33,475 nucleotides of DNA, from positions 10,020 through 43,494 of the forward strand of contig NW_003200578.1 in assembly GCF_000006405.1 (NCBI RefSeq), written 5' to 3'. The DNA comes from Perkinsus marinus ATCC 50983. Lineage: Eukaryota > Perkinsozoa > Perkinsida > Perkinsidae. Shown in pieces: positions 21,541-32,924 of the stretch; within the stretch, counting starts at the first letter, position 1, and every line of letters begins with the position of its first letter. The position numbers were made by a program, and so were the translations under genes. A model generated the notes under the pieces. That model searched no databases and had not been told where the DNA came from. It worked only from the letters and a program-made list of their open reading frames with translations.

Positions 21541-22205
21541 ACAGCCGCCCCGACTAGACAATTGACTGCATTGAGTCGTTTCTTAAGGTGGTGGCATAGC
21601 CGCCCCGACCAGAGGATTGATTGCACTAAGTCGTATCTTGAGGGGTAGCATAGCCGCCCCGATTATACAACCGATTCCACTAAGCGGTATATTGAGAGGT
21701 AGCATAGCCGCCCCGATTATACAACTGATTCCACTAAGCGGTATATTGAGGGGTGGCATAGCCGCCCCGATTATACAACTGATTCCACTAAGCCGTATCT
21801 TGAGGGGTGGCATAGCCGCCCCGATTATACAACTGATTCCACTAAGCGGTATATTGAGGGGTAGCATAGCCGCCCCGATTATACAACTGATTCCACTAAG
21901 CGGTATATTGAGGGGTGGCATAGCCGCCCCGATTATACAACTGATTCCACTGAGCGGTATATTGAGGGGTGGCATAGCCGCCCCGATTATACAACTGATT
22001 CCACTAAGCGGTATATTGAGGGGTGGCATAGCCGCCCCGATTATACAACTGATTCCACTAAGCGGTATATTGAGGGGTGGCATAGCCGCCCCGATTATAC
22101 AACTGATTCCACTGAGCGGTATATTGAGGGGTGGCATAGCCGCCCCGATTATACAACTGATTCCACTAAGCCGTATCTTGAGGAGTGGCATAACTGCCCC
22201 GTCCA
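21541..22205. repeat. 54-bp tandem repeat, about 12 copies
   Basis: CATAGCCGCCCCGAT-bearing units repeat every 54 bases (21595, 21649, 21703, 21757 and so on to 22189). The period is 18 codons and the unit lacks stops in one frame of each strand, so 235- and 206-codon frames appear. Changes between units (P/L, NIP/KIR) are mostly amino-acid changing and start codons lack context, so I treat it as a minisatellite. It separates the two DXO-like paralogues and may be where the duplication joined. Confidence 0.95.
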
Positions 22206-22539
22206 GAGAATGCGTATCATGTAGTGGCCTCCAGTAACTCCCTAGTAATCCCTCGGTACTTGAAACAACTGGAAGGTTGTAACACTTCATAGTGGAGAAC
22301 CGAACCTAGTTGAGGTTATCTGTAGGTTACTCAAGTGCCTGATAAAGGAATGCCCTGCAGCCGTAGTCATAGTACTCCACTCAACCCAAGGCTTTCTCAT
22401 CTAAAGGGAAGTCAGAAGAGAGGTCATTGAAATATGATATCCTCATACATGACATTCACGGGTACAGATGGTGCCACTACTCTCCCTACGCCTCCGCCGG
22501 TCAAATGCACAGAGATCATATCCCATCAGTGACGCGGCG

Positions 22540-23625
22540 TCACCTAGACTGCCGTTCCCTTATGATGAGTTTCCGTGATCTTCCATTCCACACAACCACG
22601 ATATGCCCGTGCACCTTTGCTACCTCGAGGAGGATTTCGAGAAGTTCGCCGAGTTGCGCCATCTCTCGATCCCTACATCCTGCATCTCCACCACTTGCAT
22701 ACAGCTCCTCAATGCTTAGCTCCGTAATGTCGACGAGATTCCCGTCGAAATGCTTGCCCGCCACCAGAAGCTTGCTATCACCAAGAAGCATCTGTTCATA
22801 TATAACCTTGGCGCCGAGTGACCGTCGAACGGATGAAGTTTTTAATTCTACTGCTGTCTCCATAGGATCGAATATTCCACTCTTCGCGCACCACAATCTC
22901 GATGTACCATCCTCGCAGAGCTCCCAGTCACCATCCGATAGCTGTCTTATACCCAGCTTGTCGGCTTGGCCGGCGCAAGCATCGACCTCAGCCCTTACCA
23001 CGAGATGGAGGCCACCGAGTCGTATAAGAGAGACTCTATGGTGTCTGATCAGTTGCTCGGCACCCGATTGAGGTCTTGTCATGGCTTCCTCAAATGCCCA
23101 TCCGTATGTTGGCTCTCTACCATGGTACTTCCAGCTACGATCCACCACCGCCGGTTGGCCCTCGCCACCACAACTAATGGTGAACTCGAAGCTATTCAAC
23201 TTCGCGCCGGTGATGAAGCGCAAGAGATCGGTTAAGTGGCCACGATTAGTAACAAGAGAAACCTTGGACCAGTCGAAGGTGGGTGTGCAATGGGAAACCA
23301 CGTGTTGTAGAGTTTCTAGGGGGTGCGCTAAGTCGTAATGGTTGATGGCACCGCGGCACTGTCTGAGCAACACAGCCACCAATGAACAATTTCCCTGATG
23401 GTGATCCTACCCAAGCCCCTTGGCCAGGCTCTTAGCGAGATGTATTTCCTCAACACCAGTACGCGGTACGTACACTGGCGGTTTGGCGGGTATGACGATC
23501 CTAGTATCCGTCGAGGTCGAGCTACTGTGACAGGAGTATGAGCCGATACATGTCGACTCCCATATGTATGTTGACAGCCTTGTCGCCAGCTCCTCTCGAT
23601 CAACGATACGCAGGTATCTCGTCAT
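22540..23625 (-). CDS. DXO/RAI1-like RNA 5'-end nuclease family protein, paralogue B
   Basis: Exon 1 is 23625-23411, a 48-nt intron lies at 23363-23410, and exon 2 is 23362-22540, giving 345 residues with the intron in the same place as paralogue A. Signature residues of the family are all seen: Arg112 (TNRGHLTDLLRF), motif II G-W-A-F-E (Glu163), motif III E-V-D (Asp199), and motif IV E-L-K (Glu244/Lys246). YEQMLLGDSKLLVAGKHFDG matches the family's C-terminal strand-helix block. Known members hydrolyse incomplete or non-canonical RNA caps. Fungal relatives of this divergent branch are often mislabelled geranylgeranyl pyrophosphate synthetase. No signal peptide. An upstream start at 23865 is possible, because the frame stays open and WQQRRPRL is shared with paralogue A. 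Likely the functional copy. Confidence 0.85.
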
Positions 23626-24272
23626 GGGGTGATGAAGGGGAGGGTGGCCAACATGAAGTGGTGACTGCTCGCCTATTGGTGTCCCCTCAAGCAGTCGAGG
23701 ACGGCGCTGTTGCCAAGCCAGTCGAGTGGACGATAGGACGGTGTGTTTGGCCTTGTGCTCCCTGCCAACACCATCAGCGTTTATCGATGGTAAATGACCA
23801 GTGTCCTGACGTTCGGCCGCAGTAGGCATCGGAGCGGAGGTGGTAGCATATCCAACGGAAGTCATAATTCACTAACTGAAATGATGCCCGTGGGAACTCT
23901 TCTATCAAGGTAAAGCCGCCTGTCCAGCAGAGACTCCAGCTTGCATGATGCATAGATCTACGCCCGCCCTCCCATGAGAACATGAATGTAATCAAGCGTG
24001 TGGTATAAGTTAGTAGTGAACTAAATGTACAATTCTGCACGCATGCACAATGAGTCCTCTCTGCTCACGGGCTCAATATAGAACTATTCCCACGAATCAC
24101 CCATCTTGCCGCGTAGAATACTGCATATTATCATAGTAGGTACGATCAAGCACCACTCTGATGTCATAACACAACGCATGATTGCTATCGAAAGCAACAA
24201 AACTCAACTAGGCTTTCTCGGGGCAATGGTCGTAGACGGGTTCGGTTGCATAACCAATGATGGCCCTGGTCC
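23626..24272. other. 5' flank of paralogue B; no other gene seen
   Basis: The minus strand is open to 23865 (see paralogue B). Beyond that, no coding frame with support was found up to the zinc-knuckle array. Confidence 0.4.
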
Positions 24273-25975
24273 CAAATGGCATCTTCTACTCTCATGACCA
24301 GGCTGGCCACACCTAACCTCAAGCAATAACTCTTCATCAGACTACCACTACTGCTACCGGTGACACACTCTAGGGTTCGGACAGGACCTGGCCATATGAC
24401 CAAAGCCGAGGCACTGGAGGCATTGGACACGAGGGTCAACACTGGGGTCGACAACTGCACCGCCCACACCGTTGATGGTCATCTATCGAGAGGGGCACTA
24501 GACTAGAGTGGGGCCTCAAGGCTCACCTGGTAGTTGACCAAGGGACACTGTCGGCTCTCGTGACCAGGCTGACCACATCTACCAATCCTTGGATGCTAAT
24601 TAAGATAAACTATCATCTATCCTTACCTATAGCAAGCTCGAGCATTTGGGCAGTCCTTGGATATGTGGCCGTATTGGAGGCATTGGAGGCATTGTATGTT
24701 ACTATTGACACTACGACTGCTGCTCACAACACCTCCCTCAGTCGAATCAGCGCCTGGGATAGGATTTTTCTGAAAACCTAGAGCTCCGGCCACACTGGGA
24801 TGAACGAGCTCAGATAGCATCATACCTCAGGAAGTATACCCCTGTTTGGGAGGATCTGGGAGGCCAATACTGGATGGGGACACTGTCGGCTCTCGTGACC
24901 AGCAACGCCGCATCTACATCTACGATTGGCCAACTCTTACTAATACTACTACTACCTATGGCATACTCTCGGGTTGGGGCAATCACGGGCAATATGTCCA
25001 TACTGTAGACACTGGAGGCACTGGACAGGACCATGACGACCGCTGGTCATTGGGTTCTCATTGGGATCCTAGGTAGTAGGATTGGAATTACTATGATGTG
25101 GAGAGGGTGTGGTACTACCGCCTCCTTGGTCTCATAACGCGAAGGTGGGTTGGGGCACTCCCCTGCCTTGTGTCCAGGCTGCCCACAGCTGAGAAGAAGT
25201 ATTATCACTACTACCACTACTACTACCATCATCACTACAAACGTTACTACTACCATTATCACTATCACTACTACCACTACTACAAACGTTACTACTACCA
25301 TTATCACTACTACCGTTACTACTACCATCATCACTACAAACGTTACTACTACCATTATCACTACTACCGCTACCACTACCATTATCACTACAAACGTTAC
25401 TACTACCATCATCACTACTACCGTTACTACTACCATTATCACTACTACCGTTACTACTACCATTATCACTACTACCGTTACTACTACCATTATCACTACT
25501 ACCGTTACTACTACTTCCGACAGACTTGAGGCATTGGGCATTGTCGGATCATGTGCCCTTCTTGGCCACAATTACGACAGATGACTCCACACCACACCGC
25601 AGGGTGACCAGGCTTACCACACTTATCACACATAATAGCGTTTGGGCATGCTGCCGCCTACAATCATCGAGGGCCTCACCACAGACAACAACAACAACAA
25701 GCACTAAACTACCGTGTGGCCTATACAACGACATCTACCACAAGTATCTCCAACAACCGGACACTCCTTAGAATTATGGCCAGACTAAGGTGAGTGACAT
25801 CAACATCTACAGAGTGTTCAGCCAGGAATGGTATGCTACTTGAAAGCACTTAGCACAAGTGGTGAGGTTAGGGCATTCCCGAGCCCGATGGCCGAACCGG
25901 AAGCAGTTGGCGCATTTACCATTAAAAGGTTGCCGATACTCACTAGCCGGCCCCTCCACTCTGAAATAGAAAACT
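24273..25975 (-). CDS. CCHC zinc-knuckle array (3' part of a long minus-strand locus)
   Basis: Minus-strand sequence encodes many CX2CX4HX4C knuckles, which bind single-stranded RNA or DNA. In order from the 5' side: CANCFRFGHRAREC (about 25900), GHNSKEC/CGRC (about 25770), CDKCGKPGHPAVWC and CRNCGQEGHMIRQC (about 25540-25630), CGQPGHKAGEC (about 25170), then alternating CLQCLQYGHIARDCPN-type and CGxxGHESRQCP-type knuckles at about 25000, 24880, 24700, 24550, 24410 and 24290. The last part is a module of roughly 300 bp repeated about three times. A 27-bp simple-repeat block sits in the middle. The coding is spread over several frames, so splicing is likely but I do not propose a model. It could be a cellular poly-knuckle protein (CNBP-like) or a relic of a Gag; the context of intron-bearing upstream parts leans to cellular. 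Confidence 0.6.
25196..25515. repeat. ACT-rich 27-bp tandem repeat
   Basis: Trinucleotide-like ACT/ACC/ATT/ATC/GTT blocks with a higher-order 27-bp period fill this stretch. Long open frames on both strands (Val/Ile/Met-rich on minus, Tyr/His-rich or Thr/Ile-rich on plus) follow from the composition. It interrupts the zinc-knuckle array. Confidence 0.92.
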
Positions 25976-26499
25976 TATCATCAACATCCGAAACATGGTC
26001 CACAGGATGACTACTCTCCGTCTGGTGTGGTAGGATGCACCTGAGCGGAGCGAAGCTGCAAATAAAAACATTCCGAGCCTAATACCTCTGATACTGTCCC
26101 TTCTGGCTCGTCCATAATAGGAGAAGGACTGCGAGAAATACCCATCATTTTGATCCCCCTATGACTTGAGCTTACCATAGGGAAGCCTCATGGCCTCGGC
26201 CACCACAGTTGGCGCATCGACCTACGGTAGCATCACGACTACGACTCCTCTCCCTTTTACCCAACATAGAGGCAAGGACAACACTGAACAACAACGGCAG
26301 TCTAGTGTAACACTACCAACACTACCACAACACTGTGAGCAAGGACACCATCATAGACATGTACTCAGCAGAGAGTTGACTTCCCGAACTGCTCGAAGAA
26401 TTCATCATTAACCTCGCCCTTCACCGTCACCAGTGGAGGCGCCTCCTTCACCTCTGCTGCTGCCTTTACGTTCTCACCCTGAGCATCGACACCAGCATA

Positions 26500-28290
26500 C
26501 CTCCACTACAAGACTGCCCCTCCTCCTCCTCCTCCTACAGCAAGTCCCTTCAACGCGATACTCCTCGTACGATACTGCCTTGCCATATCCCTAACAGCAT
26601 TCCAACGCTCCCTCTCCCTCCTTGCCGCCTCCATAGAGGCTGCCGTTTCCTCTGCCTTCAACTGCCTCCTGGCCGCCTCCACCTGTCCATCCCGGAACTC
26701 TTTCAGCTTCTCTTCAGCGTCGGGTGGGGCCCCACGGTAACCATCCTTCCTGTAGCGTCGTCCTATAAACCAGAAAGAAGTCGAAGTCTTCAATACACCT
26801 CGTCAGAGCATGCCCCCCAAAATTGCACTCCACATGCGAATCTCGATACTGGTAGCACTCTTGAAACTCAGGACAGAGCTATTGAACATCCCGAATGACT
26901 CTCCCTTTGGTGAAAATCTCGCTCGCCCGGAAATTATTCACAACCCACCTGCATCTAACCTCTCCGTGGGAGGCTCATTAATGAAGCGTTGCTCGTCTGA
27001 CATGTACTCTAGCATGGCCTTGCCCGCAGCCTCCTCTGCATTGCGTTCGGCTAGACGCCTCAATGCTGCCTCTGCAGCCAGCCTCTGATTGGCCTCGAAA
27101 GTCCTACGAACGTCGTGAACAATATCGAGATAATAGATATAAATATTATCAAAATAATTTTTTCGCGCGCCACAAATTATCCCTTACTCTCTCGCCATGC
27201 GTCTAGCCCTAGCCGCTATCTCTTCCTTAGGTCCAGCCAGGTCACCATAGGCCTTCGAAGGCCGCGACTAAGATGCCACCTTCAGCACTGACGACCCAGA
27301 GAGTGTCACTAACCTCAATCTCGGAGATCTTATTATTTCGAATAGCATTTTCAAACATCTGTTGTTCAAGTGCATCACGTTGTTGCCTCTGTTGCTCTCT
27401 ATCACGTAGTGCCTTACCATCATCCTCGCCAGCCAAGACTTGCACCGACGATGGACCATACCTACTTAACCCAATCGAGGACCTGGTGACACGCCTTGAA
27501 GGCCGGGAGGAATGTCATCATCATCTTCCCATTGCTTCCAGACTCCAATTTTCTCGCGCGCCACAAAATTCCTGGCCTTACTCCGGCACCGGTGGGTCTT
27601 TCCTTGCCGCCTCCCTGTGTAGCCGTTCACTGACCTGCTTGCCCAGATAGGCTCTCATCTCCGCCTGTGTTACGCGTCGGGCATTATGACGCTGAAGACA
27701 ACATATACTTCGGCGCGGCTATTTCCCCCACACGAAAGGCATCCACCCGATGCTGTGAGGGTAAGGATGATGTTAGCAGCAGAGTAGCTTATGAAACCTC
27801 AGCTGAACGGTGTTGGATTTCAAATAGAAAGTTTACGTCCAGGAGATGAGGGACTCAACTTTACTAATAATTCCATTGCCAATTTGTGAGCCTAATATCC
27901 TACCTCCATCTCCCCTCTAGTAAGATCCTCATGGGCCTTCATAACCTCCCTCTCCACTGCTTCCTCCCTATCACGTTCAGCCCGCAGTCTGGCCATCTTC
28001 TCGATGACCTTCGACAACCCTTTACATCAACACCCCATATCACTGACCAACTCACTTGACCATCTAAGCAAGGCCTGTCGACTCCAATAGTGCGGACCTT
28101 CGCATCGAAAAATCGTTGCCGTCTAACAAGGCCAACATGATACCACGCCCAAGATATCTCCTCAACGCACCGGGAAGATTCCCTCTGCCTCATGCTGGCC
28201 ACCTTAGCGGCCAGCCTTTGGTCGATCCCTACGAATTCCGGTCGGGCAGTTACTCGAGGCAACGGCTCTGGTGGGGCGATTCGAGCCATT
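26500..28290 (-). CDS. Charged coiled-coil segments of the same minus-strand locus
   Basis: Several minus-strand patches have strong Glu/Arg/Ala coiled-coil character: ARIAPPEPLPRVTARPEFVGIDQRLAA (about 28200-28285), KVIEKMARLRAERDREEAV (about 27910-28010), QAEMRAYLGKQVSERLHREA (about 27600-27670), LRDREQQRQQRDALEQQMFE (about 27320-27420), ANQRLAAEAALRRLAERNAE (about 27000-27100) and EKLKEFRDGQVEAARRQLKA (about 26640-26720). They share composition and strand and lie between the Arg/Ser-rich exons and the zinc knuckles, so they are probably exons of one gene. Exact splice sites were not fixed. Function unknown; coiled coil plus knuckles suits RNA binding and self-association, which also fits a Gag ancestry. 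Confidence 0.55.
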
Positions 28291-29515
28291 GCTGCTAGGG
28301 AAAAAGGGCTGTTTTATACGGAAAAAATGACGCATACATAAACGCTCACTTCTGCAAGACCAATAAGCACAGCGGTAAGACTATTCCTAGTCAACGCAAG
28401 AGACAATCGTTCATTAGGGCAGCTGGTCGTAACGACGAGTTGGATGAAAAAATAATAATAACAATAATAAGGGAAAAAACTTCGGGCATTGACCAGAGAC
28501 GAGCCCTCCAGCACAGAACACTCTCTCCAATGATTATCATACTACCACTACTACTCTACTTGCATTTTGTGGCGCGCGGTCAGAACACCACTGTGGTAAT
28601 CATCGTCATCTCAATAGGCCCTGCCCGAGCATGATACGTATGTTATATAATACAGCTACCTTCATAGAAGGCCACCGAGATACGAATTCGAAGAGGAGTG
28701 GTATGACAATAAAATCTCAATTGATGAGAAAGGCTAGTCAAAGCAGGAAGTGTGCGGCGTGTTGACCATCTCCTGGCGAGCTTCCAAGACCACCTTCGCA
28801 TCTCTATGCCCAAGCGCTGCTGCTTTCGAACTAACATAGGAGAATCTTAGGTCGCTGCTGACAAGATTCAGAATAGGCCCACAAATATTCATAAGCCTTC
28901 CCTTCATCCTTATCACACCCGTAGCCAGTATGCAGCATCTGTCCACATACCATCGAGTACTACGATGATAAACAAGAATTGAATCATGACTCTCACAAAA
29001 AACAACAAGTCTCCTACTACCATAGCACGGTCAGCATCACTAGAACCCGGGTCGTTAGCATAGTGTTGGACCTGTATTGCCCATTTCCGTTCGACAAATC
29101 TCACTACGCTACCCAAAGGGGTCCCTGCACATACAGTGACGACCGACAACGACGACGACGAGGGAAAATTACATTTTACCTTTTCGCTTCGCTCCGCTAC
29201 AGAAATTCCCTCCAACTGCCTTCCGGTCGATAGTAACGGTCACATGCGACAATCGCCGAGAAAATAATAGCATTTGGGTTAACTTACTATCATTAACAAC
29301 AGTGCGGAAGAACGACACAAAACTTGTCCCTGTCGAACTCCGATGATGTAGCAACCTCAACAGAGTTAATTCACCAGTCCAAGGAAAGTATCCTCACTCA
29401 ATTCGAATATGTATTACGAATAAAAATAGTAGTGTATACCGTAAAAATGTCACATCGTCTGTCGTCTATCATCCCGCCGCCTCTGCAGTCTACCCCGCTC
29501 GTTGACTACCAGCGT
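28291..29515. other. No supported exon
   Basis: Minus-strand frame 28734-28946 contains SDLRFSYVSSKAAALGHRDA, which looks protein-like and may be another exon of the locus, but nothing fixes its borders. The GTGGCGCGC motif occurs at 28569-28577. Confidence 0.35.
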
Positions 29516-29519
29516 CACA

Positions 29520-30113
29520 TTTCGGTGGTGTCTTCGATATCCCTTGCCACCCCCATCACGACGATCAAAGGATGATGATGATGACCGCATCCCACCACCC
29601 GAATGCCGCTGTATACCTCTATGAAGCCCAAACCGACTCTGCCGGTTCCTGAGCGATAATTTCGTGGCGCGCGGTCATGCCGGCCTCCTCCTCCTTTACC
29701 TGTCGCGGTCCCCACCACGCATATCTTCATCGGTATCATAGTCTCTATCATTCCTCCTACTACTACTGCTACCTCCTTCACTCCTGAACAGTTAACCACT
29801 ACTACTCTTCCCCCCCCCCCCCCTCTTAATCTACTCTCACCTCTGTCGTCGTATCATCTCCCCCCTAGAAAGACCCTTCCTCGATTGCCTAGGATGCTCC
29901 TCCTCCTCCTTATCCAAGTTACCATGCATCTTCACTTGGAATGCCTGGTATTGGGTCCTCCATGCTGCCCTTATCAAACTATCCAATGTCATACCCTCCT
30001 CATAATAGGCTGGTGCTGGCGGTATTGGACACGACGACACTAGAGGAGGGGGAGGGGCCTGTTGCTGCAGGGAATTCATCTGTAACGAACAACAACTGCT
30101 CCCCATCTTCCCA
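29520..30113 (-). CDS. Pro-rich and Arg/Ser-rich exons of the minus-strand locus
   Basis: An acceptor at about 30099 (TTACAG) opens a frame with QQQAPPPPLV, PIPPAPAYYEEGMTLDSLIRA, a Glu run and GLSRGEMIRRQR, ending at donor 29841/29840. After a 57-nt intron (29784-29840, which contains a run of 14 C), a second exon 29783-29700 reads SEGGSSSSRRNDRDYDTDED. A 51-nt intron (29649-29699) leads to an Arg/Ser/Gly-rich exon (GLHRGIQRHSGGGMRSSSSS) running toward 29520. Phases of these three close. Composition resembles RS-domain splicing or RNA-binding proteins. A second copy of the first two exons lies at the right edge of the window. Confidence 0.6.
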
Positions 30114-30531
30114 TCAGGCCAACATAACTCCATCATTGAAATTGGAATGATGATAAGAGCTCAGTCTGTTGTCTTGGTACATTCCATCATTATCGGTATA
30201 GTATACAACACCCCCTGGTCAATAAGCTCTGATAATGATCATGATGATGATGATGATCTTGCCGATCTTACTACAGCACTAAAACACTAGTAACTGGTAG
30301 AAATAACAAAACGATGATCGTCGACAGTACCATTCGTAGGCAGACTTATTGTGCATAGCCGCTCAACTTGAGGGGGAGGAAGGGAATCCCCCATCGTAGG
30401 ATGGGAATGACATTAAAGATATATCGATTAGCAGGGCGCGCGCCAATGTCATTACTACATAATCGTACAAGCACAGCAGGCCGGCTTGCTAGTAGCGGCA
30501 TCTTTATCATCCCGGACTTTGTCATTCTTAC

Positions 30532-31084
30532 CATAATACAACACTTCATCATCCCAATCATCATCATCAAACCCATTTTCATCATCAGATAAGCTTCGCT
30601 CCGCCTTTTTTCCAAGCCCACCAGCCTCTTCATTAGTCGACCCCACTGTAAGGGGATCACCATTGACACCCACTCCCACACTAGCACTGGTCATAGATGC
30701 CGCCCGTCCCGCTTCATGACTCGGACTGTTCGCACTATTCAATAATGGTGAATCACTTGGTGTGAGCGCTACATTGCTGCCTCCTCCTCCTCCTATTCCC
30801 GACCGCATACTGCTAGTTCCTGTACCATCCCTCTTAATACGAACAGAGCTACCATCCTGGGAGTAGGTGAGAGAATCAACGTCCTCACTACCACGACCGG
30901 TACTATAGTTAGAGTTATGTCCAATCTGACTAATACCAGCGCCACCACTCCGATATGCAGCCGCAGCAGGAAGCCTTAAAGTGCTGCTGGCGATGCCGGC
31001 GGCGCCAGCCTCCGCCTCTCCCACCCCTGCCTCTGTTGGTTGGGGTTCCATATTCATTGTCATTGGTATGAAGGCAACTACCAA
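30532..31084 (-). CDS. Acidic, Ser/Gly-rich 5' exon of the minus-strand locus
   Basis: Starts with clustered methionines (31084, or MNMEPQPTEAG a few codons on). It encodes a low-complexity Ser/Gly/Ala region (GIGGGGGSNVALTPSD) and an acidic stretch (SDDENGFDDDDWDDEVLYY). A strong donor (GTAAGA) at 30531 follows YY; without it the frame would run to 30455 with CCACTIM at the end. The region is intrinsically disordered by composition. Probably the first coding exon of the knuckle locus, from position and strand; the link to the next exon was not resolved. Confidence 0.5.
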
Positions 31085-31938
31085 GAGAAAATGGCAGTGG
31101 AGTAGAGTAGACGCTACTACTGTGATATATTCACTATATACACATTGCCCTTCCTTCCTCCCCAGTGTGGGAGTATATGGCTATGGCCACCTACATGTGC
31201 TAATAAAAATATGGAAACTCCGGGAAATTACGGTTAGTTTTTGTACATTTTTACCCCCAAATCGTATGTGGACTTTCATAATATAGTGAGGGAACTAACG
31301 AGCTGAGCTGTGGAAAGCACATATATATTCCCACACTGGTCGTGCCTGTCGAATCAACACTACTACTACCATCATTATGATGATGATAAGGAAACGGGTA
31401 TTAATTGGGCGTAGGCCGCAATGCATAGTACATGTCGGTGATCTGATCAGCTATAGCCCTCTCCCAGGCTGGCGGGAGTTCAGCTAACAGAACGATACCT
31501 GCAGGAACGTAGAGGGAATATTCTGATAACACTAACCAACCTCCCAGGTGAGGTCTTTGAAAAATATATTCCACATTTCACTTCGTGGAAAACGCGTGAG
31601 CAGTGAATAACGCGTAAAACGCATGATGTGCTTTACTCGCGAAGTGTTTTCGATTCGCTCCATATTAAGTTTTTCACATGGAGTATCGTCCCACTTAACG
31701 TAAAATTGGTGACACTCCACTGGTATTCGAGCGTGTATGCGGACGATGTATTTTCCAAAACTAGGAAAAGCTTCAACACGGCGAACGAACCAATCGAAGA
31801 CTAAATGTACGGATCTACTCTGGAGTGAGCTCCTGGCAATATCTACACAGAATAGCTTTTTCCACATGGAGAATTACCTAGTCTGGGACTCGAACCAGAG
31901 ACCTATCCCACACTACAGGGCCGAGGACAACAGACACT
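31085..31938. other. Intergenic; one tRNA-like B-box on minus
   Basis: No gene. Minus-strand 31878-31902 contains GGTTCGAGTCCC with a weak T-stem, the sort of tRNA-derived debris seen at 14163, but no A-box or cloverleaf. The stretch at 31560-31680 has GTGAATAACGCG-type wording without clear repeats. Confidence 0.4.
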
Positions 31939-32840
31939 CTACACCCATGAAATCCCAAAGCCCAGCGTAGTATAGGGAACACTACCTTGCCGGCCTCCTG
32001 GAGCTGGGCCCACAATATGAAATGGAGGGATAGTAGTCCCTGGAGGCACCTACTGGAGATACATCTAACACTACTACTACTACATGTAAGGGGAGAGGAC
32101 CTTAGTGTTGGCGAGGACTACCGTATGACTCTTGATAATACACCCTTCCCCCAATACACAGTCCTCTTCTACACGTCTAAGGTGATGCTGCTAACATACA
32201 GGAGTTCATACAGTTGCCTTACACGTAGCTGCCTAATGTCGCTGCCTTTACTATGGTTCGAGGACCCACGTACACGTACTCCCCTAAGAGAACACAGGCA
32301 AGCAATATTCGGGCATTTCCATATTAAACCTGAGATACTCCTATAATGAGCTCAATAGCAACAACAACTGCTACACATGCCATGAGCTACCCTCGTCATT
32401 GACTATTCATAAACAACATTTTCGCCATACTGCATACCTAGGCATAGATCAGCTCGATCAAACTGCTGCTGTTGATGTTGATGTTGTTGTTGTTGATGAT
32501 CAGTGGAGTTATCCAGTAGCCTCTTCGCACAGGGCATGAGCACTACGTCTTCACCCAGCACCACCCACTTCCTGCACTCTATGCGGCCAAGGTCACCATG
32601 CAATACACACCCTTTATGCACTACACTACGACCTAACATACTCTTCCTGTGAGTATGCTAACGTCCCATAGTACTACTACCTCCTATTCGTATGTTCTGA
32701 GGGCATCTAGCGTCGAAATTGCGGCATATCTTGTTGCCGCTGGTGGAAGATTCAAGATAGGTTCCCTTCTTATACCATATCGGTGCGGGTAGCAACAACG
32801 ATGTGCCGCCGCCATCTGTTGCGGCGACACCATCGGACAT
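31939..32840 (-). CDS. DCTN5: Dynactin subunit p25 (DCTN5)-like, 5 exons
   Basis: Dynactin's pointed-end subunit, a left-handed beta-helix protein that helps dynein-dynactin bind cargo. Exons run 32840-32681, 32632-32438, 32283-32223, 32176-32101 and 32049-31939, with introns of 48, 154, 46 and 51 nt; all phases close to about 200 residues (animal p25 is about 180). Family blocks in order: YKKGTYLE, SGNKICRN, CPQNIRIGG, VVHKGCVLHGDLGRI, VVLGEDVVLMPC, GEYVYVGPRTIVKAATLGSYV, VEEDCVLGEGCIIKSHTVV, NTKVPPGTTIPPFHIVGPAPG. A Gln/His-rich insert (about residues 99-111) sits in a loop where relatives have a short turn and adds most of the extra length. The last 15 or so residues after GGRQ are uncertain, since a donor-like GTAGTG could end the exon earlier. 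Confidence 0.88.
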
Positions 32841-32924
32841 AGCTCAACTATATCGACTTCACTGGAGAAGGAAGGACATCTTACCTACCGTAAACTCGAC
32901 ACATCAGCTAAGACAGGATACAGT

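Noticed and set aside
21583-22290. 235-codon repeat-peptide frame on minus and 206-codon frame on plus
   Set aside because: Both come from a stop-free 54-bp repeat; unit differences are amino-acid changing and there is no splice or start context.
22427-23071. 214-codon plus-strand frame
   Set aside because: Antisense shadow of the conserved DXO-like paralogue B.
25047-25584. Val/Ile/Met-rich, Tyr/His-rich and Thr/Ile-rich long frames
   Set aside because: Produced by the ACT-rich 27-bp tandem repeat; only the CGQPGHKAGEC knuckle at its left border is meaningful.
31876-31990. Possible minus-strand tRNA
   Set aside because: T-arm only pairs with an 8-base loop and no acceptor or D-arm is present.
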